Shown here: one piece after another, positions 23,601 to 35,590 of the stretch | How the letters are laid out: each line of letters opens with the position of its first letter | Position numbering within the stretch: position 1 is the stretch's first letter | Source of the DNA: Ischnura elegans | Taxonomy: Eukaryota; Arthropoda; Insecta; Odonata; Coenagrionidae | DNA: 64,000 bases | Assembly: GCF_921293095.1 (NCBI RefSeq) | Contig: NC_060252.1 | Coordinates: 38,378,881 to 38,442,880 of the forward strand | Reading direction: 5' to 3' | Made by a program: the position numbers and the translations under genes | The notes under the pieces: generated by a model | What the model was told of the DNA's origin: nothing | Database searches by the model: none | What the model saw: the letters and a program-made list of their open reading frames with translations, nothing else

Positions 23601-24339
23601 TGGATAAGAAAGTGATTTCATTCGGGGTGGCTGGCTGGTCGTGCGAGAGTGGGAAGAGGGTTGGCGACGGTGGGGTGAGGGAATTTCCCCCGTAGCGACC
23701 CACTTTTCAAAGCGGTCGGCCAGTTGCCTCGCGACCGCGCTTCTGCGAAGACACGCACCTTATAACACTCCTGAAGTCGTCGGCGCCAATCAAACACGTT
23801 CATGGTTATATAATATTATTGATAATTAATACAATATTACACACTTATAATACACATAATATGTTAAACAATTAAATTGTTAATTAAAACAATTTTAAAT
23901 TGTTTTATTCTGAATTGCCGCTGCCACGATTGTTGCCCGGCATTGCTCGAGAAGGATAGTGCCCCGAGAATTGGGAAACTTGGAACTTGGATATTATGAT
24001 CATATAGGATTTTTAAGCCTTCATCTTTGAGTATGCTAAGAGGTGCGCCTCCCCTGCAGGATATCCAACTGCAGATGGTGTATGGCGTGACGTAACAAAT
24101 GGTAGTGGGAAATCGATGTAAAGGATGCGTTGGACGCAACCGAAAGTAGAATTATGGGGTTTGGGAGCACTAGATGCACCTGTTTACGTTGGGGACAGAC
24201 TAACAGACATCCTATATTGTATATATTAAAGATGATTCTTCAGTTAGCCTCTTTGGCCGATTATTATAATATCTGGTTAAAATTTTATTCGAGTTTTTAT
24301 CCATAATCTACAAATTATTCCATTTCATTAGTTCCGCCG
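20614..24339. other. Long stretch without recognised gene
   Basis: 22000-22255 and 23380-23760 are GC-richer, with frames of up to 129 codons (22032-22421 minus) that I do not recognise. The 124-codon frame at 22357-22731 (plus) also lacks known motifs. No repeat structure was found. Confidence 0.4.
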
Positions 24340-24455
24340 ATTTAGGCTTGATAAAGTGGAAGTTCGACCTATTGAAAAAAAGGTATCTGCTCTTCTCCAC
24401 GAATATTTCAATGCCTACACGTTTTGGCTCACAGAGCCATCATTTAGTACAAGGT
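24340..24455 (-). repeat. Single-armed relative of the 62368 foldback
   Basis: The stretch ending in tacacgttttggctcacaga then gccatcat matches the left arm of the foldback at 62368-62547, including the preceding tcttctccac block. Read on the minus strand it gives atgatggctc, tgt, gagcc, then aaaacg: a 5-bp stem followed by an altered (G)AAAACG. No second arm is present. Confidence 0.5.
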
Positions 24456-26085
24456 AATTCCATTAAAGCTAATGAGTTCAAACTAAGTGCTATTTGGAAC
24501 TGCTTTGCTGTACTGTAACTTTCGAATATACGCGAGTTAATGTTACGGGAGCATCAAGTTCCGGTAAGCGATAGCTATATAAAACTTGCCTTAGATGTGT
24601 TATCATTGACCGCGCATTTAAATGAGTTTACGCAAATCGCAAAAGGTTCACAAAAATTGGGTCGAAATCGGTGACGCATAGGCGCAATTACTTGGTCAAA
24701 TTTTGGTGGAATGGGTTGGGTTTCGTGCGTACTTTTTCTATTTCTCATTAATGTACCGAATTTTGGATGGGACTGTTTCATAAGAGAAATTAGAACGGGA
24801 TATATTTTGCCGCCTTCTATTCTTGCATTTTTGCATCTTTTATGCAAGTTTTTCAGCTTGAAAAGCCTTGCTATTATAGACTGAGCTAGAATTCTGGTAA
24901 ATAATCACGTAATATACCTAGTGTGAATGTCTTGGATCATATCATTCCGCATACATTTTGTTGTGCATTCCAGAGTTAAGATTGCTTTTAAGCACCCTTT
25001 CAGGAATTTCAATTACTCGATTAGATTCATTTTACGCCTTCATTCGCGTTTTTAATCTTTCAAATGTGTGCCTTTTTCTTCTGTAACAGCTTTAAGTGAT
25101 AATAAATGTCTCGTGGGGTACTATTTGATCGCTCCTCTAGTTTATTTCAATTTTTAAAATCTTCTTTCACATTTTTTTCTCCCGCTTGATTTCCTCAACA
25201 CCGTTCCCAGGCATTGGTTCGTGCTATTAATTCCGACGGCACCCGCTCCATTCATTGGGACTTCCCTCTGCCGTTTACGCAAGCAGTGCCGGAAGGATAT
25301 CGTGCCCAAGAGAAACATGCCCCTTTGATTATGAATATCCCGTTCGTTCGAATCGTTTGATGACTGAGAAATCAAGTGAAAGGCGTATGGTAGGTAGAAT
25401 TTGAAAAGAGCTTTTTTCTATTCAAACCGGTACTATGAATATATTGTCTGAAAATTTTTACTTACGAGGATTACCGTTTGGAATAATAATAATAATAAGT
25501 AGTACATATTGATGTGTCGGTGTTTTTGCAATCATATTGTGTAAGATGTAAGGGATGCATGAAAAATTGGATTTTATCTTTGTAAGTGAATCCTTTATAA
25601 GGCAGTTTGGTCGTTTTTCTGTCGCTGAGATAAAACCTGCGGAAAAAATCTTGCCTTCCATCTGTTAATCTCCGAATAAAAATGTCATATCCTTGATTGG
25701 AAAGCAAAATTAACCCGTGGATATGTAATAAACATTTTCAAATGATAGTATACATGCGAGTGAAAAAAACTATTTCTTAATTTTTCCATTATGTTTTGTA
25801 TCTTTATGTGTTTAAATTTAACCAGGAATCGTTGAAGTTTCAATGATTATCTACGCCATATTCCTATTGGGTTCGAGTCCGCAATGCTTGATCAACTTAA
25901 CTGGAGGAATTCGCGAGAAGGCTTCACCGAAATTGTGCGCCGGGAAATCATGAAGTCTTACGTTTGAAGCTTATCTGTTTACGATTATAATCGAGGATAG
26001 TAATGATGATAAAAAGATTGTTGACCCTCCGCCAAGATCTGTTGTGGCCGTAGTTCTATCCCAGTTTACTGTGAGAAATATTTTT
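24456..26085. other. A+T-rich stretch without recognised gene
   Basis: A 90-codon minus-strand frame at 24575-24847 has mixed composition but no recognised motif. A short (AAT)n run lies at 25484-25498. A box-B-like ggttcgagtcc at about 25870 has no matching tRNA structure. Confidence 0.4.
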
Positions 26086-26089
26086 TTAA

Positions 26090-26160
26090 CCCTCCGTCAG
26101 TCGCGTCACATTTTGGGATACTATTTCTCGCGCGGCGTCTCACAGACACCATTTATCAAT
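26090..26160 (+). mobile_element. piggyBac-like left end, solo
   Basis: TTAA at 26086-26089 is followed by ccctccgtcagtcgcgtc and, about 45 bp in, a quasi-palindrome ggcgtctcacagacacc. This is the same plan as the elements at 7480 and 44729: TTAA, CCC start, GC-rich end, short quasi-palindrome. No partner end was found within about 3 kb, so the element is truncated or diverged. Confidence 0.42.
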
Positions 26161-26519
26161 GGTTGAAAAAAATGCGTGCAAGCAGAAATTACTAACTGTT
26201 TTAACTACAAAAAAATTCATACAATTTTTAATTTCATGCATAGGTAACAAATTTATACACAATATTGATGAAGATAACTCATAATATTGTAAAAATCCTG
26301 TTTATTTGACGTTTACGGCATCGGAATTATATCAACCTGTTTTATTTGAAGAGTATATGCTAACATTTTCTGAAAGCTCCAAGCAGTTGAATTTTTTACA
26401 ATTATTAAATTTGTACTTAGTCATTCTATTCATTTACGGCAATGAAATGAAAAAAAAACTTAGTTGTATTCCACCTATTTATTTTAAGGTATGGCTTGTT
26501 TGACGAAGCAGCATTACCA

Positions 26520-26792
26520 TCATGTACACATTTTTTTCATTTCATCAACGCCAAAATGATCTTCCTCAAAGCTGAGTCTGAAACGATGGAGATATTCTAT
26601 TATTTGTCCGCCCACAGACGTAACACCGCGTTCGGGTTGACAACACTTGAAAATCAGATGCATCGGGTTCTGTGAGTGAGGGATATTATAAATAGCCCTC
26701 CCAGCATATATGAATACCGCGCCCGCTTTTCCGGCTTGAGATAACATTTGCGATAAGTCAGCACGTGTAGCTTCGCGCCTGATGATTTTTGT
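26520..26792 (-). CDS. Protein-like open segment, unrecognised
   Basis: On the minus strand an open segment of 90 codons runs from just after a stop at 26795-26793 to a stop at 26522-26520. The first ATG is codon 16 (26747). The predicted text (REATRADLSQMLSQAGKAGA, later RGVTSVGGQIIEYLHRF and FEEDHFGVDEMKK) has a balanced composition unlike the T-rich chance frames nearby. I recognise no family. It could be an exon, a decayed mobile-element gene or chance. Confidence 0.18.
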   Translation of the reverse strand, partial: TKIIRREATRADLSQMLSQAGKAGAVFIYAGRAIYNIPHSQNPMHLIFKCCQPERGVTSVGGQIIEYLHRFRLSFEEDHFGVDEMKKMCT

Positions 26793-26899
26793 TTACAATC
26801 CCTAAATTTCTCTCTCAGGTTGCAAGATTTACTTCCGATTTTATTCTCCGAAGTTAGCATAACCGCCATTCTAAAAGCACGCTAAACACATTCGAGTTT

Positions 26900-27115
26900 C
26901 AATGACATAATTTCAGGTGTAAACTTTGGATCGTTGTACATAGTATATTTGGTGATTTTTTAAATACGTTTTGGAAATTATGGTATCCTTATTTAGATCT
27001 GCACGCCTATCGGAGCTAATAGAACTTTAGTCAATGACATAATGTCAGGTTTGTGCTTTGGATCGGTATTCAGTATGTGATATTTATTTTTTTAGGAAAT
27101 TATGGTATCCTTTTG
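26900..27115. repeat. Local tandem duplication, period 132 bp
   Basis: caatgacataatttcaggtg at 26900 recurs as caatgacataatgtcaggtt at 27032. Both copies continue with ctttggatcg and end with ggaaattatggtatcctt. The second unit is about 10 bp shorter. Confidence 0.7.
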
Positions 27116-27246
27116 TTTACGAATTGCCCGATTCAATGTATTTCTGAGGTTATGTCTATCTTATTTCCTGAATGCTTTGTAAAATAGAATTTGGAGAGGA
27201 AATGTAGTTGATAAAAGAATAAGAAATGTGTCTCAGTTAAATATAG

Positions 27247-27862
27247 CTTGATACTGTTACCGTAGCTCTTGGCCTGTTTGGTATTAGATTTGGACGATAG
27301 TTTTTAGTCATAACCTCCCTGGTTTGAACGCAAAATTTTCATGCTATTTTTTCTCTTCAAATTTGGACGATAGCTTTTACTCATAACCTTTACGGTTTGA
27401 ACTCTACATTTTCATGGTATTCTTTTCTCCTCAAATTTGTGGATGTCATCAATATTTTGCATTGATTAAAAAATATCGTTATTTTGCATGTAGTTCGAAC
27501 GAAATTTTTCTGCGCGCGGGTACCAGTTACTTCAACAATCTCATCTGTGTTCGTCCGATATCCTCGCCTATCTCAAAATTTCGTGTGCTCCTTCCCTAAT
27601 CCTCCAATGGCTATAAGCGTAACTTCATCCGCGTCAGTCGTTCGGCAAACATGAGATAACGTAGCCGTATAAAGTGGGTGTTGGAAGGTAGAGATTCCAA
27701 CAAGGGTTGGTAAACAGGCCCTCCGGCTTCCACGGATAATATATAGCTGGGAAATTTTGCCGTAGTTTTGGTGTGTTTGGCTGTAGATTTGGACGATGAT
27801 TTGTACTCATAACCTTCCTGGTTTGAGCAATGAATTTTCATGTTATAATTTCTCTTCAAAAT
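27247..27862. repeat. Three copies of a 75-bp unit
   Basis: atttggacgatag..., a tcataacct...ggtttga block and attttcatg.tat...ctcttcaaa repeat at 27287, 27361 and 27787. The first two units are directly adjacent. The third also shares upstream flank (accgtagctcttggcctgttt near 27260 with gccgtagttttggtgtgttt near 27760), so the first and third derive from a longer duplication. Confidence 0.72.
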
Positions 27863-28729
27863 TTAGAAATTTGACTGTTTATAGCGGCACAACTGAATTC
27901 TAAGGAAATTGTGACAGTTTTACTGAAGTACGTGCTTATTTTGGTGTGAATTTGGCGATTAATTTTCCAATTTCGTTTTGAAATTACTTGATGCCGATGA
28001 ATTTGGTTCCTCCCTCTGCACTAGCATCGCATCCCATTGTTTGCTCGAAAGCTAGTAAAGGCTGTGGATACTGAAAAGACAAAGGGAGCTATAACCGTCT
28101 GCTCAGATTGTAATTTTCCATTATTCGAACTTCAATGCCGTATAATCCTGCCCATTACTTATAATTTATTTATTTTCCCGACCGTTTCTTGGGCATTAAA
28201 AATTCAATGGCGAAGCACTACTTTTATCAAACTAGATAAGCATATTTTGCTCACTGGATTCCAATAGTTGGGAATGAACGTAAAATTCTGTAAATGCACT
28301 TTGCATCGTGGCAATTATCTACTCAAGAATCGATGCTAGCGAAATGTTTCCTATGTTTGATATTTTGGTCGGATTAAATTAGGTTGATCACGTTTTCAAA
28401 ATGTCGTAGTAGGTTTTCGTGCCTTTGATCTTTCCACTTTCCTCATATGATTATAATTTTTATCCCCCTGGCTTCAGCGCAATTGAGAATCAAAGGAAAT
28501 CGTGTTTTACTTGAAGCACTAATTTTTGAGGAGATATGACTTAATTAACTACTTTCTTTTTCGAATTTTATGTTTTTTACCATCGCTGGAAATACTCAAG
28601 CACATTTTTCTCTAGCTAGTTTTGGTGCAGGGGTGGAGTAAACCTTTACTTACAAATGTCACATTGTTATCGGCCGCTTGCTGGGCAACCTATATCTGTC
28701 TTTCCTTGTATTTCTGCACAGAGGGTGGT

Positions 28730-28830
28730 CACTGCTTCGCTCTGAATTTAGTTAAAGAGGAAGGGGAGGCTGCAAGAATGCCTCTTAAGCATTCCTTGGA
28801 AACCTACCTTAAATGAATACAATACTTCAA
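28730..28830 (+). pseudogene. LINE copy B: 3' coding tail
   Basis: Reads EEGEAARMPLKHSLETYLK and a stop at 28814-28816, matching the ends of LINE copies D (GGAARMLLK then YSVGTYVNR) and C (YSMETDLNR). The text upstream of about 28730 no longer matches the family. It is followed after about 50 bp by a SINE. Confidence 0.6.
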
Positions 28831-28869
28831 TAATAACCGTATATTCAAGTACAATGGTCAAGTACTTGA

Positions 28870-29060
28870 CGGCCTCGGTGGCGGCGGGGTAAAGTCCTTG
28901 CCTATCTAAACCGAAAGTCTTAGGTTCGAGTCCCGCCTAGGTAGGTTGCCTCTATCCAGGGCGTGCATTCTCTTGCGCGTGTAATTGCTAATGTTAAGAA
29001 AACCCCGATGTACAAGCCAAGTAGCTCTGTTTTCGGTGGTGTGGCAATAAATAAATAAAG
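28870..29060 (+). mobile_element. tRNA-derived SINE, copy 2
   Basis: Begins cggcctcggtggcggcgggg, has a perfect box B (ggttcgagtcc, 28923-28933) and a box-A-like tggcggcgggg, followed by a tRNA-unrelated body (gttgcctctatccagggc) and an (AATA)n tail at about 29046-29058. It matches the SINE at 38424 through the head and the first part of the body. Confidence 0.82.
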
Positions 29061-29700
29061 GCAACGAAGTTAGTACGCTGTTTGACGTAAGATTGGGCTT
29101 AGAGGATAGATAGACGGATTAAAAAATGAGGAAGGAGCTGGGGCACACGTGAAGCTGTGGAGGCGGGAAGTAGTGGGAGATCGAAGGAGTGAGGGATGCT
29201 GTAGCGAAGGGGAGGGGGGCGGGGAAGTGTCTGGTTGGTAGTTACTGGGCGACCCCGGAGCGTTCGGGATTTGAGGGGAAGTAAAGGGCGGGAGGGGAGG
29301 GCGTCTGGTGTGGGGGAAGGGGGTGCGTTGGAGGGGAAGAAGGAGGTGGGGGAGACCGTGCAAACTCTAACGCGTAGTGGGATGGGTCGAGTAGGGGAGG
29401 AAGGAAGTTAAAGTCCTCTTATTTCCCCTCCCTGCGGCTCCCTTGGAGCAGGGAAGCCACGTATATTCCTCTGTTGCCCGTCGGGATAGGGCGGTATCCA
29501 GGAGAGAGGTTCGGAGGGGGGTAAGTTGAGAAGGAGGCGGGGTATGGGAGAATTTAGTGGGAGGGGGTAGATAGGAGGAAGTGGTGGATTAAAGTAAAGG
29601 AAGAGAGAAATAATAAAAAAAAAGAAGCGTGGGGAGTAGATGGAAGGATGAGATCCCAAAGAGGAGTTCTCTCTTGGGAAGGAGGGATGATGTTGCTCTC
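29061..29700. other. Purine-rich tract, about 600 bp
   Basis: The plus strand is overwhelmingly G and A with short interruptions. The two minus-strand frames here (29070-29363 and 29408-29659) encode Pro/Ser/Leu-rich low-complexity products dictated by the skew, and I do not call them genes. Confidence 0.6.
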
Positions 29701-29779
29701 GGTGTGGTTATATTGGAAGGTAGTCAGTCGACTGAGGTGGCTGGGGATTTTTTAAAGGCATCGTAGTGCTACGAGACTA

Positions 29780-30300
29780 AATGTTTCGGCACAGTTTCTC
29801 TGGTAGTAAAGTAATGATCATGGACGTACGGGTGCTCGCTACTTCGGAGAAATCTATTGATTTATGCAATCACGATTTCGTATTTCGTTACTTAACTTCA
29901 GCTATAATACACGTACATATTTCTTTATATTTGAATGTAAGAATGAATTAGTTCAGTCATGACGAGTCATTTTAATGTTTTGGCTCAGTTTCTCTGGTGG
30001 CAAGGCTCAAGGCAGGGTGCTACCTACTTCGGAAAAACAATGCATTCATGCAATCACGATTTCGTACTTCGTTACTTCACTTTCTTATTTCGTTACTACC
30101 TTAGCAACGGTGCGCTTATATTTTTCTTTATATTGTGATGTAAGAAGGAATTTGTTCATTCATTACGAGTTATTTGCGTTGAAATTCAGGAAAACTTATC
30201 ACCTTTTCGTTACTAAACCTTAGCAATGGTGAACTTATATTTTTCTATATATTTTAATTTAAGGATGGATTAGTTCAGTCATTATGAGATATTGTCAATG
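29780..30300. repeat. Local tandem duplication, period about 194 bp plus partial unit
   Basis: aatgtttcggcacagtttct at 29780 recurs as aatgttttggctcagtttct at 29974. Both continue with cacttcgga-type text, atgcaatcacgatttcgta and a gaatgaattagttcagtcat-type block. A third, partial unit (tcgttactaaaccttagcaa) starts near 30208. Confidence 0.7.
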
Positions 30301-33300
30301 ACATTCGGGAAAAATAGACTCAAAACTAATGTTTCTTCAAATGTTCTAATGCACATTCTTCAGATTTCAACCCCAGAAAACTATGGTGTCACACGTGATA
30401 GCTGCAAATATTAGTTTTCTTTTTCGTCTTCACCAAACGAGTCATGGGCCTTGGGAATTGATCGTTCAGGCGATAATGTGCCTGTCTCACGAGGAGTTGG
30501 AAGGGAGCTATTCAGTGCTTGTGGTTTGTTAGATTTTGATGAGGAGTGTTTCCTTTGAGAGGTTTTTTTTACATTCTGCTCCTCTAACCAGGAAGTGTCA
30601 CTGCAGCATCCTTCCAGTTGCTCCGTCGTTAAAAGCTAACTAGTGCCACTCCTCTTTCAGCTCCGATACGTTTTGATGCAACGATAGTGTGTGAAAGGAA
30701 GATTCATGGTTAGAGATTTTTATCGATTCGAAGTAATTTAAGTGTTGAACTGTTTGCTGAGCAAAGATGTAGACAGGCAGCAGAGCCACTGATGAAAATT
30801 CCTTCACCATCTTGATAGTTTTATTTTATTTTTTTTACCGACCGCAAGGAAACTTAATCACGATTTTACGAAGGAAAAAATAAACAGTCGTAATTTCATG
30901 CTGAGAAAATGGAAATATCTATTGTTTACCTTGAACTGCTCAACCAGTTCTTTCCGATTTTTAATTTAATTTTTAGAGACAGTTAACTTTACTTTCTCCG
31001 AAAACGGAATCGCTTCAAGCTAGATGTTTCGCTGTGGCAGAATGTACGTCTAGCTATATTTTGGTAAAAAGTTTTGGTTAAGATGAGTATCATAGCTATC
31101 ATAGAGTAAATCAAGCTTAAACGTTGGAATTAGAGAATGTCAAAAATCAATTACAGAACTCCAAGTAATTGTGAATGAGCTTTAATGCCTTTACTACAGT
31201 AACAAATAACTATCCCTGCGAAATTGTTTTTTTTAAATCCATTTAGTGTGTTAGAAAAAAGAATATATGCGATGGTTAGGAATGTCCAAGTACATTTTGT
31301 TTTCCGTCTAACAGTATCAGACGTTTCACTTCACGTTACAATTCGTCTCAACTAGGTAATTTTTTAGACGTAGTATCTTTCAAACCTTTCGGTCGGTGGT
31401 TTTTTTTCCCGATTTATTTGCAGGTTCTAATTTTTTTCGGGGAGATTCTAACTTCGGTCTCTTTTCCCATCCTTTCACTCCGTGTCGGCATTTGGGCAAA
31501 TGGTATCGACACCATCTGTGTATTTGCTTTTGGCAGATTCATTCCTTTTGAGTCATCCCTCCCGAAAAAGCCATTCACGAAGCTGGAACTTAACCTTTTA
31601 GGCCCGCCAGTCAAGGTGAGGCACCCGGCTAGAAGTGTCACTTTCTCACCTCGTGGTCTCAACGGCGCGGCGTTTAAACGCTGTCCTTGATAGGCGGAAC
31701 CAAACATCTCAGTATGGAATGAATTTGGGGCCGGTATGCAGTGAGTGAGGAGCCCGCTTGTTTGTCAACCAAATACATTTTTATAACCTGTCAATATTCA
31801 CGTGCACTGATGCTATCATCTCCTGATTCCTCGTCCGGAAATAGTGCCGATTCAACTCAAGATGGAGTTTGCTTTGGCTCATACGTGCTCCGTACATTTT
31901 ACCTGCCTTTGTGAATGAGAACCTCGGTTTTACGCCCAGTGCCCATGGCTATCTTTGCCTAACTGTCCGTATTCCACTCGTTACCCTTAACCCAACTTTC
32001 TGAACGAGAGGGTCCAAACTCCGCATATTTCTGCTATGCCAACTGCAACAGGTCGTCTCTCGTATGTGAAGTAGGTATTGCTATACATGCATGCTAGAAA
32101 ACTTCTTGATTTTTTGCGAAAAAAGTTGTTTTTTTTTAGCTATTCGAGGTGTATATTAGACCTAAATGGCCAAACAAAAAACCAACTGCACGCACTCCAG
32201 TTCGTTGAAGAAGCCTGTCATATGACGATCCCAAATACCGGCAGCGCACTCCTAATGAGGTCTCGCATTGGTAAAGTTGCCCTTTTCTTTTGCTTATTCT
32301 TCGCACTTGACGATAATTCTTTTTTCAAAATCAGCTACCAGCTACTAGTCATTTGTGGAATACAGACGTTCTGATTACTGGACCTCTTTTGAAACCTTTC
32401 AAATTCCTTCCTTCTTCGGCATTGAAGTACCTTCCCGCCACACCTGTTTCATCTCCCTACTCCACATGCCAATCCACCCAGGCTCCCAGTTATCAAGCGC
32501 TCTCTACGCCACCGACTTTCTGTCCTGATAAATCCTCTCCCGACTCATATTGATCCGTTTTCGTTGTTAACAAAAATTGTACTCACTTGGCATCATCTCA
32601 TTTAAGTATTTAACGCATGATTGAAAATAAAACGTGAAAATACCTAGATTATGGCCACGGTAATTGTTTGTTGTTCTGTTTTTTTTAATTGTAATTAGTC
32701 TATATGTTTAACTTTTTTTGTGAATGGACTTTAAATTGGAAGTCCTGCTGTATGTGTACAATTTTACTCAAATTGATGAAAATTTGACGGCCATAAAATG
32801 TGCGGGATACGGATGCGACCGTTCGCTCTTCGGTCAGTCCACCGGAACCGATTAATGTATCTTGAAGCGAGGGTCTCCGCCGTATGTATTGAGTTCAGTG
32901 CCATTCGGGCCCTACACTCTCGAGCTCTTTGAGCGGAGGACTCGAAGCACACCTCGAAGGGACCTTCGCTTGGTTAAGGTGCCGCTATGCTAGCGCACAT
33001 CCAGGAGGAGGAAGAGAAGAGTTGGATGTTGAAGAGGTCCCGGGAAGGGGGGGGGGGCGGGAGGGGGCAGAGATATGGTTGCGGGGGCAGGAGAGGGGTG
33101 AGCGGCAGGGAACCAGGAAATGTCGGCTAGCTCGCTCATGGAGGCGGAGGAGGAAAGGGGAGCTGGGGTAGGGATTTACAAAGCTTGCGGAGGCCGCTTG
33201 GCTGGGAGCAATGTTGCTCGATGCCCTCTCGAAGGGAATTGGGATGTTCCGATTAGTACCAAAGTGTCCGTGAAGCGGAAGGAGTGCTAATAGTATAAAA

Positions 33301-33714
33301 TGCCTGGTATTTCTTTTCTTGACCACTTGTAATCATGTATGATATTCGGCACGATCTGGTGGAAATTCATAATATTGGTTGAATGAGATATCGCGATATT
33401 TCTACAGGATTTATTCCAACTCAAAGCCTTTTATTGCTACAACAACTTTATCCAGTGCATTATGTTGTTGTGACAACGAAACGCGTCAGTTACAGTTCCT
33501 CTTATTTTTTTCCTCGGAGGTTTATACAAGTATTTTACATTTTTCTTTATACATAAAAAATTTCGCTATGTACAAAATATTATCAAGCATTCAGAAATAT
33601 TGTGCAGTTGATTAATTAACCGTAGTATAATGAGGAGTGGATGCTGTTGTGATGGAATAAGTTCAATCAATTCAGGCGTAACATTGGAAGTCAGGTGCGA
33701 TGTAAGTTCGACCA
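30301..33714. other. Long stretch without recognised gene
   Basis: Overlapping open frames on opposite strands lie at 31414-31707 (minus, 97 codons) and 31418-31690 (plus, 90 codons); neither is recognised. 32985-33175 is G-rich with a poly-G run at 33048-33056. Confidence 0.4.
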
Positions 33715-33816
33715 ATTGAAAAGAAAGGTAAATGTACTTTTTCTCGATTGTTTAATGCGTACAGTTAATTACGCATTAAATAATTGTGTAAAAGTTCATC
33801 TACCTTTCATTTCAAT
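33715..33816. repeat. 102-nt hairpin with 47-bp arms
   Basis: 33715-33761 pairs with 33770-33816: about 40 of 47 positions match, plus two G:U-compatible ones, around an 8-nt loop. The terminal 9 bp next to the loop (taatgcgta) are perfect. The size and dispersed mismatches resemble a small-RNA precursor, but a collapsed MITE fits as well. There is no evidence of expression. Confidence 0.55.
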
Positions 33817-34567
33817 ATGGAGCATTAGGTTGTTTATTTGTGCATGTGTACACTACAACTTTACCTTCAAATCCTTTCAGCAGAGGTCGTATAAGTAGGT
33901 TGGGGTCCTGTCCTCTTGTCCTTTCGAGTGATACGTTATTGGTACGCCGCTGTCTAGCCATTGGTTAATGCATGCAAATTACATCCACGCAAATTAGTGG
34001 GTATTCTTGGTTTAAACAAAGCCTGCATAAACGGGTAGATCACGGACAATAATCTCAGAAAGCATCTCCCGACGTTTTGCGCTGTCTCCCAGTCCTCTTC
34101 TTTCTCCTTTAGAATCTTCTCCCCTTTAAGGGTAAACCGCCCTCTTACCCATCCAGAACACCCATTGCCCCGACTTTCCGCCTCGTTATCCCTTTTCCTC
34201 GTCCTTTACCTCGCCTCCGAGTCTCCCTCGGCTAGATCCTTCGCATACAGCCTTCGATTACCGAGCGTGACTCAAAGTGAAAACAACCCGCTCAAATTCT
34301 GTACACGGACGTGAAGGCGATGTGCGAACGTAGTCGACTTCCCGACTTGGGTCTCCCACTAGGTTTACCGAAGCGTGTTTTCCTTCGCTTTTGCTTATGT
34401 GTGAGGCAGTGAGGTAACTATGGATGGTATGAAGGGGATGGACCCCCCCCCCACAAAACCTGTAAGAACTCTCGTTTCGCTTATCTTTCACTATAGTTCG
34501 TCTTGATTTGGGTGATTAGCAAAACTGTCTTTTACAAATATTAAATGTAGCAACTATAGGCACGCAA
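33817..34567. other. Stretch without recognised feature
   Basis: A pyrimidine-rich patch (34080-34250) and a poly-C run (34443-34452) lie here. The 77-codon minus frame at 34258-34491 is unrecognised. Confidence 0.4.
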
Positions 34568-34680
34568 GCGCAGTCATGTAACAGTTATTACACATTTGTA
34601 GTCTTGTTTTGCAGTGGTTTAGAATTCTCTGACTCACGCTATCGACTGTTGTAAATCTTGAAATGCTTCTAAAGCAAACT
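34568..34680 (+). repeat. Duplicated segment, partner at 36602-36710
   Basis: gcgcagtcatgtaac, then tagaattctctgactcacgc, then ttgtaaatcttgaaatgctt matches 36602-36710 in the same order and orientation at roughly three-quarters identity, about 2.03 kb apart. Confidence 0.65.
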
Positions 34681-35406
34681 TTCATCTCTAGATGTGTTTT
34701 TACTATTCCTATCTATTTTTACTATCTTTTACTATTCCACGTCTTCATTTTGGAGAAAAAAGAAGCTGAAAGGCATAATACTTTCTTTCATAAATATTGA
34801 ATGCAGTAATGCTTTTCTAAAATACATTCGTGTTATAAATAATTATATAGTTTGTTTTTACCCAGTGAGGTGTGCTCTTCAATCTGAGCAGCTTTCCCGC
34901 TTGTAGCCAAGTCCTTGCGACGCCAACAGCGTGAGATGCGTAAGTTTTCTTCGGGAAAAGTTGTCGGGCGAGACGCTTGTCAGTCCATCCAAATCATTAT
35001 GCGCGGCCCGGGTGCGTCCGTTATTTGAATACGTTTCCATTCCATATTTTCCTCGCCGCGTGTATCCATCTTCCCAAATTAGAGCCCATTCCCCACAGCT
35101 TACCTTTTTTATTAATCCTTTGAATGCTTTCGTTGCTCAGGACGACCTCACCGTGGCAAATGGAATCTTTCTTATGTATGATTGATAGTCGGATGCTACC
35201 GTCGCTGGACCGGACGTTTGGTAGAGAAGAGACTCCTTTATTAGTTATCTCTCGGCCGCGAATACCGATCTGTTGCTGCTGAAGTCATGTTGGGGGGTAC
35301 TCTCTGAAGAACCATTTCCATCTTCTTGGGGTGTTTCCTAGCGGCGTTTGGTAGCCATCAAAATTTTTGACGTATTTCATAGTTGAAACAGCCACTAGTT
35401 CCCTTA
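34681..35406. other. Stretch without recognised feature
   Basis: Frames of 70 and 84 codons (34694-34906, 34931-35185) are unrecognised. Confidence 0.4.
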
Positions 35407-35590
35407 AGGCCCCTATACCCTTCATTCACGGAAGTTATTCACATCATTCACGGGATCATGCGAGCAAAAAAGAGAGCATGTTCTAATTTTCATAGAATGA
35501 TCATGCGCAGGACGATTCAATCGCGAATTCTTCCGTTATACGCGGCGAATGATTTCATTCGCATGATCATTCACCGTGTATAGCGGCCCT
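35407..35590. mobile_element. Small MITE-like element, 184 bp
   Basis: aggcccctataccc at 35407 and the complement of its right end (agggccgctatac, read from 35590) are imperfect terminal inverted repeats. Internally gaatgatcatgcg and cgcatgatcattc are also inverted. It has no coding frame and no clear target duplication. Confidence 0.45.

Noticed and set aside
25868..25885. Box-B-like ggttcgagtcc as a tRNA or SINE
   Set aside because: No cloverleaf or upstream box A could be built around it.
29070..29659. Two minus-strand Pro-rich frames as a gene
   Set aside because: They follow from a strong purine skew on the plus strand.
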